Shown here piece after piece: positions 9,986 to 18,826 of a stretch of DNA of 64,000 bases. Each line of letters starts with the position of its first letter. Positions within the stretch are counted from its first letter, which is position 1. The stretch is taken from NCBI GenBank assembly GCA_031269465.1, contig JAISZB010000335.1, positions 47,656 through 111,655 of the forward strand. The letters are read 5' to 3'. The DNA comes from Clostridiales bacterium. Lineage in GTDB: Bacteria; Bacillota; Clostridia; Lachnospirales; WQUN01. The position numbers and the translations under genes are program-made. The notes under the pieces are model-generated. The model saw only the letters and a list, made by a program, of their open reading frames with translations. It had not been told where the DNA came from and searched no databases.

Positions 9986-10181
9986 GCCGCCACCTCGCGT
10001 CGCGCTTTCCCGCCACTGCATGTGTTCGGCTGAGCTTCAGCAGCGTTGCAGCCGGGCGCTTTAAAAAGCTCAGATTTTCAATGCGTCGAGCTTTACCGCA
10101 AACATGCTGATAAGCCAATTCTCCGATTTCAGGCTTTAATTATCCGCTTTCTCATAGAGTAATGCAACCTGAAATCTAAAC

Positions 10182-10283
10182 TATGCCTACTAGCAGTCAA
10201 ATGCTCTTAAATTAAGCAAGGCCCCATTTACACCCTTCAAAATCAAGCTCAAAGAGATGCGGCTTCATATGCAAATCGGCATA
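10182..10283. repeat. Palindromic element, degenerate copy
   Basis: Contains the features of the window-wide palindrome family in diverged form: a left part with CAGTCAAATG, a right arm AATCAAGCTCAAAGAG and the outer end CATATGCAAATCGGCATA. It lacks the central GCCGATATCGGC. Confidence 0.4.
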
Positions 10284-10360
10284 TTCCGCACCTCGTCCTC
10301 ATTTGCGCAAATCCTCGCTTGAAATATCAAAGATTCCTAAATTCCAAGCTATTCGCTTTA

Positions 10361-10490
10361 TTTATGCTGATTTTCATTTAAAATTACCTCTTTTGTCTCT
10401 TGATTATACAGCGAGTGGATTGATATCGGCATTTCGCACCGCTCAATCGAGTCAAGGGACAAAAAAGGAGCTTTGATGAAAATCGGCATG
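10361..10490. repeat. Palindromic element copy
   Basis: Outer ends ATGCTGATTTTCAT and ATGAAAATCGGCAT are inverted. The arms are TTGATTATACAGCGAGTG and, on the right, GAGTCAAGGGACAAAAAAGG. The centre has GATTGATATCGGCATTTCGC. It lies in the 580-base gap between the binding-protein gene and the AraC regulator, which otherwise holds nothing recognisable. Confidence 0.7.
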
Positions 10491-10566
10491 CGTATAAGCT
10501 CTTAATGGCTCCGTTCCGTTGATGCTCCGGCCTCAAAAACGCTGCATATGCGCATTCAATATTATA

Positions 10567-12249
10567 CTACCTCGCGTTATATCTGTCCAAGGCGTTTTGG
10601 GCTGTCTGAAGAGCCTCTTCTATCTTCATGCTTCTAAGGTTTGCGCGGAAAGCCTCAAAATCATCTACCCCGCTTTGCCCTAGTATATATCTTACAAACA
10701 TCTCATCTACATAAGTGTTGACTTCATTCATTATGGCGGCTAAAGCCTGGCTTTCTTCAGAAGTATAGGTAATTGGAGGCATATTTAGCGAGAAGTCGCC
10801 GTTTCCCCAGATTTGAAGCGCTTCTTTCTGCTGTGGGAGAAATAGCATCTGGGTATAATATCCGGATGCGTAGACGCTGGTTTCCTCAGGCGTCGTTGTA
10901 TGGCTCGCGACCATAATGTCGGGAGATCTGCCGTCTGGATCATTAAATATCGCATCCGAATATACAGGCTCTCCATCCACCATGTTGTATGTGACGCCTT
11001 CTATTCCAAAATTCATGAGAAGCTGGCCTTCTTTGCTGTACATGTAGTCGAACAGCCTTGCTGTTTCTTCAACATGCTTATTAGCCGTTGTAATTACGGA
11101 GCCTGTTCCGGGAATGCTGTTGACCGTGTCTGGATGCGTGTTATAGTTTATCCCAGCTTTGCCTGCAGGATACTGCACGGCCGTCAAGTTGAATTCAGGC
11201 TGAATAGGCTGGATGGAATTCAAAAACTTGCCAAGGCCTCCAGACGCCCCGCCCCAGAACACTCCAGCCTTATTGTCGCTTATCAACGCGTTCTGCCTGG
11301 TGCCGTCAGTCGCCGCAAAATCCGGATCAATCAAGCCTTCCGAGTACCACTGCCTCATTACGGCCATATACTCTTCATAGTCCTCTTCAAGCGGCGCAAA
11401 GTGAACTTCATCTCCCACACGGTAAAACGGATTCGTGCTTTGCGTATCCATGCGTATTTTCATTCCCCATGCGCCTGCAAACCATTTCACGCTGTCAAGC
11501 TTAATGGAAGAAAACGGTATTTCATCAGACTCGCCGTTGCCATTGGGATCTTGCTCCTTGAAAGCCTTAAGCATTACATACCAGTCGTCCATAGTGACGG
11601 GCAAATCGATATTTAGCTTGTCAAGCCAATCCTTCCTGGCAATCGGGCCATTGTATGTACGGATTGAAGGATCAGGCTTCACGAAAGGAAACATGAAAAG
11701 AGTGCCGTCATCAAGCCGCGCCTGCGTGTTAACCTGCGGATACTCATCAAAGACAGCCTGCAGGTTCGGGGCGTATTGGCTTATGATGTCATTGAGCCTA
11801 AGCGTCAGGCCGTCGTCAATGTATTTGGATGGCCCGCCAGGCGCATTCATCCAGTCAAAATATATCATGTCAGGAATATCTCCAGAAGCGATCATCAGGT
11901 TGAACTGCTCCTTCTCCTGGCCAATGGGAGGATGCAGCCACTCAATGTCGATTCCTGTGCGCTTCTCGAGCTCAACATAAGCGGTGACCTCACCCAAGTT
12001 CTTTCTGGTCTCCGCATTCTTGGATGGGAAAATGCTCCAATAAGTAAGCTTCAACGGCTCAGTTACAATGGGAAGTTTCCCGGCATCCTCTTTTTCCGTT
12101 GCAGGGGATTGCGCATCTTCCGCTTTCTGGACAGTTTCAACAGTCGGCTGCTCTGAAGCCGAACCCAGACTCTGTCCGGAGCTGCAGGCTGCCGCAATCA
12201 ATAGGCATAGAGGAAAAGAAACCGCTGAAATGAAACCTTTATTTCTCAT
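10567..12249 (-). CDS. Extracellular sugar-binding lipoprotein (LplA type)
   Basis: A 560-residue solute-binding protein of the family 1 carbohydrate ABC type. It starts at ATG 12249, which has AAGGAGG 6 bases upstream. A short charged N-terminus, a hydrophobic core and a Cys near residue 22 (LLIAAACSSG) form a lipoprotein signal peptide, so the mature protein is tethered outside the membrane. Motifs usual for LplA-like proteins include DIPDMIYFDW near residue 127 and DPNGNGESDEIPF near residue 230. It would deliver an oligosaccharide or sugar acid to the two permeases encoded upstream on the same strand. No ATPase gene is present, which is normal for this transporter class because a shared MsmX-like ATPase is encoded elsewhere. 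Confidence 0.9.
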   Translation of the reverse strand: MRNKGFISAVSFPLCLLIAAACSSGQSLGSASEQPTVETVQKAEDAQSPATEKEDAGKLPIVTEPLKLTYWSIFPSKNAETRKNLGEVTAYVELEKRTGIDIEWLHPPIGQEKEQFNLMIASGDIPDMIYFDWMNAPGGPSKYIDDGLTLRLNDIISQYAPNLQAVFDEYPQVNTQARLDDGTLFMFPFVKPDPSIRTYNGPIARKDWLDKLNIDLPVTMDDWYVMLKAFKEQDPNGNGESDEIPFSSIKLDSVKWFAGAWGMKIRMDTQSTNPFYRVGDEVHFAPLEEDYEEYMAVMRQWYSEGLIDPDFAATDGTRQNALISDNKAGVFWGGASGGLGKFLNSIQPIQPEFNLTAVQYPAGKAGINYNTHPDTVNSIPGTGSVITTANKHVEETARLFDYMYSKEGQLLMNFGIEGVTYNMVDGEPVYSDAIFNDPDGRSPDIMVASHTTTPEETSVYASGYYTQMLFLPQQKEALQIWGNGDFSLNMPPITYTSEESQALAAIMNEVNTYVDEMFVRYILGQSGVDDFEAFRANLRSMKIEEALQTAQNALDRYNAR

Positions 12250-12293
12250 GATCTGCCTCCTTGTAATTAATAAGTCCAAACCGCATTCAAGGT

Positions 12294-14303
12294 TCAGCCC
12301 ATGACTATGCAGGCGTATGCTCCGAGCGGCTTGAGTTCGAAGACGGCATTTCGGCCGTTAGCCTTAAAAGGCGCCGGCTGCCCGCTTTCCAGCTCTTTCG
12401 CCCAAGTCAAACCGTCAAGCCCTGAAATTTCCACTTTAAGTCCATGTATCTCATTGGGCGGAAAAAAAGCCATTCCATTGTAGCCGGAGAGATTAATGAC
12501 ATGAAGTATATATCTTTGCTTCTCTCCCATCTCATACGGCTCAATCACTCCGAAAGACAATTCAACGTTCGCGGGGGCGTTCGTTTTCAATATCCAGTCG
12601 TCTCCAACCAGATGCTCCAGAACATCAATAAAGAGCCTCTTATGAGCTTCATACCCGTATCTTTGATACATCCATCCCGGCTGCCAAGGAAGATGGGCGA
12701 CAGGCGCGCCGCATTCTTTTCCAATAGCCACTGCAAACCTATCTGTTTTTTCGTTTCCTCCGCAGCGTTCAGGAGGCCCGAATCGACCAGCTGAAATCAG
12801 CCTGGCGCTTAAATGCGTCTCCTGCGCGTATTCAACGAGTGGGAAATTTCCGTCTATGAATATCCAATCCCGCTTCGGGTAGCTTTTGTATATTCCGCGA
12901 TTCTCCGAAACGTCCAGGTAAGCCCATCTCGCATTCCAATCCTTTGCAACCGGCTTTGCGCCAAACATTGCCTTGAGGAAGGCTTCATCTTCCTTGGAGC
13001 CCATAAAGCTCTTTCCCGTAGCGACGATGCTGACGCCATTTTCGCGCGCGAGCCTCAGCGCGTCCCTCTGGCCCTTTGAAAAGGAAGGAGTGTCTGGCAG
13101 GATAATCGCCTTATAGCCATTCCTAGCGCGAATTGCCGCCTCAAGATTTGAAAGGCCTGCGGCGTCGAACTGCAAGTGCTCCTCCTTGAGCATTTTGTAG
13201 ATGCCAAAATATTCCTCCGTGCCATGCGGGCTTGGCTTTACAAGCATGACATCGGCTTTGGCCCGCTGCTTCCCGAAATGCTCTTCATTGTCTCTGTGGA
13301 AATGATAGATTTTTTTTACGGCTTCGAAGTTCTCAGCGTCAGGATAGCCTTCGAAAATGCCGATGATGCAGAAGTCAAGGCCTGAACCCGCCGCGATGTT
13401 TTGATAAAGCCGCACCTTTGTATCAGCTTCTGAGACCCCCATGAAGCGATAATCCAAACCGACGGCGTTTATTGATATGTTGCTCGCGATTTTGTCGTCC
13501 CAGGTAGACTCAATAGACTGGCAATTCTCAGAAGCCGAATACTGCCACAGCGGATACGGCCTGTGAATCTCGGTGTTTGACTCCCTTCTCATTATGTCCA
13601 CGCAGTAATCCGTATAGTTTGATATGGCGATTTCCCTTCCCTTGCCATCCACAAGCCTGCGGATATTCTCAAGCGTCTTTCGCACCACGGCGGACTTAAA
13701 CTCCTGATATTTCTCATGCGCCGGATCAGATGGATCCTCTTCTTGAGGGAGTTCCATATCGAACATATCCTTAAAAGCCACCTTGCAGCTTTCGCATTGG
13801 CAGATGCCAATGTACCTGTTGGAATAGTCCTTCGTCACAAATCCGAACATATTGAAGAAAATGCCGTCTACGGGATACCTGTCCAATACTTCTTCAATAA
13901 TCTTAAGAGAATGGCTTTGCTGGTATTCTCCGCATATGCAGGTGTGAACCATGCCGTTGTAATTGCAGGTTTCGCCTGCGGGAGAAACATAGAACCACTC
14001 GGGCTTTTCAGGGTAAATGCTCTCATGGACTTTGCTAAAGTCAAAGCGGGCGAAGAATTTTACGCCTTTTTCATGGCACTTCTTAACAGCCTCTCCAATC
14101 AAGTCTCCCGTCAGATAAGGACTCTTGTAATGATGCTCAAGCTCTGTCGGATAAAAGGCCGCGACCCCTCCAGTATTAAGCATCAGTGCGTTCGCTCCAA
14201 AATCTACTATGCGCTGGACCAGCAAATCTATGTCGCAAGACGCATCCGTCTCCCTCAAGTTGTTCTGTATCAATCTTAGGTTGTTCCTCATCCACCATTT
14301 CAT
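12294..14303 (-). CDS. GHL6-like glycoside hydrolase
   Basis: A 669-residue cytoplasmic protein without signal peptide. The N-terminal ~330 residues look like a TIM barrel of the hypothetical glycosyl hydrolase 6 type (FGANALMLNTGGVAAFYPTE, GVKFFARFDFSKVHE, YPVDGIFFNMFG). The middle part (residues ~340-560) resembles a beta-galactosidase-trimerisation-like domain, and the C-terminus looks like a beta-sandwich. The start is ATG 14303 with AGGGAG upstream; the frame extends 26 codons further without a site. Cys residues in CQCESCKVAFKD (near residue 160) could bind a metal. It lies between the permease and binding-protein genes, so it probably processes the imported sugar. No tested substrate is known to me for this family. 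Confidence 0.7.
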   Translation of the reverse strand: MKWWMRNNLRLIQNNLRETDASCDIDLLVQRIVDFGANALMLNTGGVAAFYPTELEHHYKSPYLTGDLIGEAVKKCHEKGVKFFARFDFSKVHESIYPEKPEWFYVSPAGETCNYNGMVHTCICGEYQQSHSLKIIEEVLDRYPVDGIFFNMFGFVTKDYSNRYIGICQCESCKVAFKDMFDMELPQEEDPSDPAHEKYQEFKSAVVRKTLENIRRLVDGKGREIAISNYTDYCVDIMRRESNTEIHRPYPLWQYSASENCQSIESTWDDKIASNISINAVGLDYRFMGVSEADTKVRLYQNIAAGSGLDFCIIGIFEGYPDAENFEAVKKIYHFHRDNEEHFGKQRAKADVMLVKPSPHGTEEYFGIYKMLKEEHLQFDAAGLSNLEAAIRARNGYKAIILPDTPSFSKGQRDALRLARENGVSIVATGKSFMGSKEDEAFLKAMFGAKPVAKDWNARWAYLDVSENRGIYKSYPKRDWIFIDGNFPLVEYAQETHLSARLISAGRFGPPERCGGNEKTDRFAVAIGKECGAPVAHLPWQPGWMYQRYGYEAHKRLFIDVLEHLVGDDWILKTNAPANVELSFGVIEPYEMGEKQRYILHVINLSGYNGMAFFPPNEIHGLKVEISGLDGLTWAKELESGQPAPFKANGRNAVFELKPLGAYACIVMG

Positions 14304-14411
14304 GCTTAAGCTCCCTTTCATTTTTAAGTTTCCCGCTAAATATGCCCTCGCGCAGTCTAATGCAGGCGCTTTGCAGCTCATTGCACTGATTTGCGCATGA
14401 AACCGCCTAGG

Positions 14412-14499
14412 CGCATCCGGCTGTAAATCGGCGCATTCGCTATCAAGGCGCGAAATGCCGATATCAATCGCGCGCGCTGGACTGCGAATCGGTATATCC
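14412..14499. repeat. Palindromic element, degenerate short copy
   Basis: Carries the family centre in diverged form (GCGCGAAATGCCGATATCAATCGCGCGC) split here by its own inverted arms, and the outer end CTGCGAATCGGTATAT. It ends at the stop codon of the LplC-type permease, so it separates that gene from the glycoside hydrolase gene within the same transcription unit. Confidence 0.45.
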
Positions 14500-15381
14500 T
14501 CAGCCTTTGATAGCGCCCACCATGACCCCCTTCACGAAATATTTTTGGAGAAAAGGATAAACGCACAAGATAGGCGCAGTAGCTACGACAATTGTAGCGT
14601 AACGTATGGTCTCTCCTATATTAGCTTTGGCATCGCCGCCAGTTACGTTTGTAGTCATATCTGACGTGCTGATCAGGAGAATCTCGCGGAGCACCAGCTG
14701 CAGCGGGTACAATTCGCGCTTCCTGATGTAGAGGAGCGCGGAGAACCAAGAATTCCAATGCCCCACCCCATAGAACAATATCATGACAGCCATGACGGGA
14801 AGGCAAAGCGGCACGTAGATCTTGAACAGGATTATAAAGTCGTTGGCTCCGTCAAGCTTTGCGGATTCCTCCATGCTGGCGGGGACAGCTTCGAATGAAG
14901 TGCGCATGATTATTAGATTCCAGGCGCTTATGGCGTTTGGAATGATAAGGGCCAAACGGCTGTTTACCATATGCAGATCACGAACCAGAAGATATGACGG
15001 AATCATGCCTCCGCTGAAAAGCATTGTAAAGGCTATGGCAAACATGAAATACTTTCCCAGAAGAAGTCCCTTGCGCGACAAGGCGTAGGCTCCCAGCGTC
15101 GTCAAAAGCACATTCACCGCAGTCCCCGCAACCAGATAGAATAGTGTGTTTGAATATCCAACCGGTATCATGGGATTGTTGAAAACAGCCTTAAACGCTG
15201 ACAGGTCAAATCCCAGAGGGTGAAGTATAAGCCCCCTGTGCTGCTGCACAAGAGTCGGATTGCTAATGGACGCAAAGAGCACATGCACCATCGGATAGAG
15301 GGCGGCAGCCATAAGAAGAAGCATTGCCGCCGTATTGGCGGCGCTGAAAGCCGCAGCGCCCGCTGATTTTTTTATTTTCAT
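14500..15381 (-). CDS. Sugar ABC transporter permease (LplC/YtcP type)
   Basis: The protein has 293 residues with six predicted membrane segments; the first is at ~residues 14-32. The cytoplasmic EAA loop is ESAKLDGANDFIILFKIYVP near residues 185-204, where the ATPase subunit docks. The ending (PFLQKYFVKGVMVGAIKG) is typical of the LplC/YtcP branch. GGCGGAG lies just upstream of the ATG. It is 24 bases downstream of the LplB-type permease gene, and the two form a heterodimeric channel for the substrate delivered by the lipoprotein encoded at 10567-12249. Confidence 0.92.
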   Translation of the reverse strand: MKIKKSAGAAAFSAANTAAMLLLMAAALYPMVHVLFASISNPTLVQQHRGLILHPLGFDLSAFKAVFNNPMIPVGYSNTLFYLVAGTAVNVLLTTLGAYALSRKGLLLGKYFMFAIAFTMLFSGGMIPSYLLVRDLHMVNSRLALIIPNAISAWNLIIMRTSFEAVPASMEESAKLDGANDFIILFKIYVPLCLPVMAVMILFYGVGHWNSWFSALLYIRKRELYPLQLVLREILLISTSDMTTNVTGGDAKANIGETIRYATIVVATAPILCVYPFLQKYFVKGVMVGAIKG

Positions 15382-15405
15382 TATTCTCCGCCTTTCGCCA
15401 AAGAT

Positions 15406-16359
15406 TCACCACAGGCTGGACTGCGTCAATTTGTTGCAGAGCTTATTCACTGAGGCTACCATGGCAAAGCTGATTATCGAGTTGAATAGCCCGACGGCCG
15501 CTGTAAAGCTGAAACTCGCCTCCAGAACGCCTTTTCTGTAGACGAAGGACGAAATGACATCCGCAGTCTCATATATCGAAGGATTGTAAAGGAGTATGAT
15601 CTTCTCAGCCCCGACAGTCATAATCTTCCCTACGCGCATAATGAGCATTATCACGATAGTGGGGATGAGGCAGGGAATCGTGATGCTCCATATCTCACGC
15701 ATTTTTCCCGCTCCGTCTATGCGAGCCGCCTCATACAGCTCAGACGGTATGCTGACAAGCGCCGCCAAGTATACAATCGAATTCCAGCCCATTGACTGCC
15801 AAATCTCGGATCCAACGTAAATTGTCCTGAAAGCTTCTGGATTCATTAGAAAGGAAGTCGGCTTTCCCCCAAAAAACTCAATGGCGTTATTTATGACTCC
15901 GTCGCTTGCAAGAAAATCAGTCAGCAGGCCGCACACAACAACAAGTGAAATAAAGTGAGGGAGATAGGTAATGGTCTGGACTGTCCTCTTAAACAGCGGA
16001 TGCCCAATCTCATTTATGAGAATTGCCATGATAATGGGCGCTGGAAATCCAAAGATGATGTCGTAGAGGTTTATAAGAACAGTATTGCGCAACAGGCGAT
16101 AAAAATAATAGCTGGAAAAGAAATCTGAAAAGTGCTTGAAACCCACCCACGCGCTCCCCCATATCCCTTTAAGCGGAGAAAAATCCCTGAAGGCAATCTG
16201 AGCTCCGTACATTGGGTAGTAGTGAAAAACCAAATAATAAAGAGCAATCGGAATCAGCATCATGTAGATGAATTTATTCTTTCTAAGATCCCGAAGAAGC
16301 CTGCCGCCCCCTCGTCCGCCCGCATGCTTGGAAACCGATGGGACAACTGAATCAGACAT
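15406..16359 (-). CDS. Sugar ABC transporter permease (LplB type)
   Basis: A 317-residue inner-membrane permease with six predicted segments; the first (FIYMMLIPIALYYLVFHYYP) begins near residue 30. The EAA loop is EAARIDGAGKMREIWSITIP near residue 220. GYPMYGAQIAF-like sequence (here YPMYGAQIAFRDFSP) is a hallmark of the LplB branch. A strong site AAGGAGGGG precedes the ATG. It is the first gene of the leftward sugar cluster; the promoter should lie in the AT-rich gap to the right, although no convincing -35/-10 pair was fixed. Confidence 0.92.
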   Translation of the reverse strand: MSDSVVPSVSKHAGGRGGGRLLRDLRKNKFIYMMLIPIALYYLVFHYYPMYGAQIAFRDFSPLKGIWGSAWVGFKHFSDFFSSYYFYRLLRNTVLINLYDIIFGFPAPIIMAILINEIGHPLFKRTVQTITYLPHFISLVVVCGLLTDFLASDGVINNAIEFFGGKPTSFLMNPEAFRTIYVGSEIWQSMGWNSIVYLAALVSIPSELYEAARIDGAGKMREIWSITIPCLIPTIVIMLIMRVGKIMTVGAEKIILLYNPSIYETADVISSFVYRKGVLEASFSFTAAVGLFNSIISFAMVASVNKLCNKLTQSSLW

Positions 16360-16800
16360 GTTTCTCCCCTCCTTTGCAACCTATGCCGAATCATGCCCAC
16401 TGGCATGGATGAGCGCTCAACTGCTGATGCGCATATAGCCGCCTTGTCGCAAATAAGCGCGAATCGGCATAGCGCAACGTTTAGAGTTTATCCGCAACTA
16501 ATCGGAAAGGTATTCCCAGCCATTTTAAGCGCTAAAAATCCCTAAATTTACGCTTTTCGCTTTACTGAGGACAAGCTCTTCTAAATAGAATGATATCTTT
16601 GTCTATTTATTACAATATCAATTCAGATTTCAGTTGTTTGTAAGACCAATTTACCAGAGAAGTATATGTGAGTCAACAGACAATTTTTAATATTGTTGGT
16701 TAATTGCATGTCAGGCTTGCAATCGCTTGCCTTTTTCGCAAGAAAACTTTCAATTTGTTTCAGCCAAGTTAAAAAATGTCTGATTGAATCAGATGCCAGA

Positions 16801-16845
16801 GGCAAGCAAAAAGGCCTTCTCATTTAGAAAGGCCTCTTGCTTGCC
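16801..16845. terminator. Long hairpin, possible terminator
   Basis: GGCAAGCAA..AAGGCCTT pairs with AAGGCCTC..TTGCTTGCC around a short AT-rich loop. No T-run follows on either strand, so terminator function is uncertain; it could also be a decayed element. Confidence 0.4.
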
Positions 16846-16887
16846 AGTAAACATCATTCATGCAAGCCTAAAAAGCGATGGAGCTCC

Positions 16888-16968
16888 AGCATGCAGATTT
16901 ACAGCCAATGTACAGTTTTTAGCTTGATTATACGTCGCCTCAATGCAATCAAGCTCCAAAAGACTTAC
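16888..16968. repeat. Palindromic element, short degenerate copy
   Basis: The arms TTTTTAGCTTGATTATAC and GCAATCAAGCTCCAAAAG are inverted, around a very short centre. The outer end resembles ATGCAGATTTACAG of other copies. Confidence 0.4.
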
Positions 16969-17052
16969 TGCCAGAGGCTGGCAGCATTAAAGGGAAAGCC
17001 AAAGTTCTTGCGGCCTAAAGCAAGAAATATTTATTTCTAAAAAAATATTGAG

Positions 17053-17171
17053 GATATACCAATTTTGGAGCTTTTGCTCTGCAGCGAGTGCGAAACGCCG
17101 ATATCAATCGAACCTTGCAAATGGGCAGTCAAGCTCCAAAATTGGTACATTTGACTACAAATCAGTATATC
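17053..17171. repeat. Palindromic element copy
   Basis: Arms CCAATTTTGGAGCTTTTGCT and GTCAAGCTCCAAAATTGG are inverted, the centre is GTGCGAAACGCCGATATCAA, and the right outer end is CTACAAATCAGTATATC. Confidence 0.65.
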
Positions 17172-17386
17172 ATCTATGACAAAACCAATGAAATAAAATG
17201 GTTTATAGTATATTATAAATATCTATTTACAAAATTACGTTATAGAAGTACAATAATTATATATTTAATCGCTTATTGCAAAAAATGTGTTTGCCCTTAA
17301 AGGAGAACTGCTAAATCTCCTCTCTTTCATAGCGTTTCATTCATATTGCAATTCATTGCCGCACTTATAATTAAGGAGGGAGATCC

Positions 17387-18742
17387 ATGATAGAGCTCAG
17401 GCCATATCAGGAAGAGCTGATTGCGGATGCGCGCAACGCTCTTGCGCGTGGATATAAACGCATCTGCATCGTGCTTGCATGCGGCGGAGGAAAGTCTGTA
17501 GTTGCAGCCCATATAGCAATGCTTGCAAACGCCAAAGGCAATCGGCTCCTGTTTATGGTTCACAGAAAGGAGCTTTGCGAGCAGATAAGAGAAACTTTCA
17601 TCAACTGCGGGGTAGATATGCAACTGACGGAAGTCGGCATGCAGCAAACGCTTGCTCTTCACCTGGATCGCATTAGTCCGCCTAAAATCATAATCTGCGA
17701 TGAATTTCATCATGCGCTGGCAAAGAGCTACCGCAAGATTTTCGATCACTTTGGAAACGCCGCCCTTGTCGGATTCACCGCTACTCCCGTAAGGCTGAAC
17801 GAGGGGGGATTGAAGGCCGTCTGCGACAAGCTTATCACCAGCGTATCGACGAAGTGGCTCATTGAAAACCGCTATCTCTCTCCAGCCAGGTTCTACTCGG
17901 TTCCTCTAGCCGACATGAGCAGCGTAAAGATTAAGCGCGGCGAGTACGACGCCGCGCAAATGTCAAAGCTTTTAGATCAAAGAATTGTCTACGAGAATGT
18001 GTTGAAAAGCTACAAGCGCATTGCAAACGGGAAAAAAACCATCGTATACTGCATTTCTGTAGCGGGAGCAAGGGAGACGGCCGAAATGTTTCTGAACTCG
18101 GGCTACAGCGCTGTCGCACTGGACGGCGAAACTCCGAAAATCGAAAGGTCTGAAATGCTTGCAAAATTTAGATCCGGCGCCATCACGGTGCTTTGCAACT
18201 GCGAACTTTTTGGAGAAGGGCTTGATGTGCCTGATGTCGAATGCATAATCCTGCTTAGGAAAACAAAGTCCCTGACTCTTTATATACAGCAATCCATGAG
18301 ATGCATGCGATATGTTGAAGGCAAGACAGCCGTCGTAATAGATCATGTAGGCAATATTTACGAACACGGCTTTCCTCAGGATGACCGCATATGGTCGCTC
18401 GACGAGAAGGAAAAAGTTGTCAATAAAGATCCTCCAACTAAAGTGTGCCCCCAATGCAGCGAATGCCTTCCGCTTGCCGCCAAGAAATGCCCTTGCGGCT
18501 TTAAGTTTGAAAAAAAATCTCCTCTTGAAGCAGATAAACCTGAAGAATCCGAAGAGCGTGAGCTTATGGAGATAACTGAAGAATATATGGATTACTTGAG
18601 GCTGCAGCGCTACGATTTCTATAAAACCCTGCGCTCTTACGAAGAGCTGGAGGCTTTCAGAAAAGCCAGGGGCTACAAGCCCGGATGGACTTACTATATC
18701 GCCAAGGAGCTCGGAATAGAAAAGCCCCTGAGAAAAGCCTAG
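17387..18742 (+). CDS. DEAD/DEAH-box helicase with C-terminal zinc ribbon
   Basis: A 451-residue superfamily 2 helicase. Residues 5-8 (RPYQ) form the Q-tip motif, ACGGGKS at 31-37 is Walker A, DEFHHA at 105-110 is motif II, GFTATP at 129-134 is motif III, and QSMRCMRYVEGK near 305 is motif VI. A CxxC...CxC zinc ribbon (CPQCSECLPLAAKKCPCGF) follows near residues 346-364, then an acidic tail. The build is that of UvrW/type I restriction R-like or phage-type DNA helicases, and it would unwind or translocate on DNA using ATP. AAGGAGGG lies 6 bases before the ATG. No nuclease, methylase or phage gene is adjacent, so it stands alone; it may be a domesticated phage helicase. Confidence 0.85.
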   Translation: MIELRPYQEELIADARNALARGYKRICIVLACGGGKSVVAAHIAMLANAKGNRLLFMVHRKELCEQIRETFINCGVDMQLTEVGMQQTLALHLDRISPPKIIICDEFHHALAKSYRKIFDHFGNAALVGFTATPVRLNEGGLKAVCDKLITSVSTKWLIENRYLSPARFYSVPLADMSSVKIKRGEYDAAQMSKLLDQRIVYENVLKSYKRIANGKKTIVYCISVAGARETAEMFLNSGYSAVALDGETPKIERSEMLAKFRSGAITVLCNCELFGEGLDVPDVECIILLRKTKSLTLYIQQSMRCMRYVEGKTAVVIDHVGNIYEHGFPQDDRIWSLDEKEKVVNKDPPTKVCPQCSECLPLAAKKCPCGFKFEKKSPLEADKPEESEERELMEITEEYMDYLRLQRYDFYKTLRSYEELEAFRKARGYKPGWTYYIAKELGIEKPLRKA

Positions 18743-18826
18743 CTTAAGCGGCGCGCCTTTTCTAGCTTCGGGATAGCTTTGAAATGTTAGCTGACGCAGA
18801 TGAAAGTGCTGAGAGGATGAAATCAA

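Larger units (their letters stand above)
16360..17386. other. Gene-less 1-kb AT-rich gap
   Basis: No supported gene. It separates the divergent sugar operon and the helicase and should carry both promoters. It contains a long hairpin at 16801-16845, a degenerate palindrome near 16888-16968 and a better palindrome copy at 17053-17171. Confidence 0.4.
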
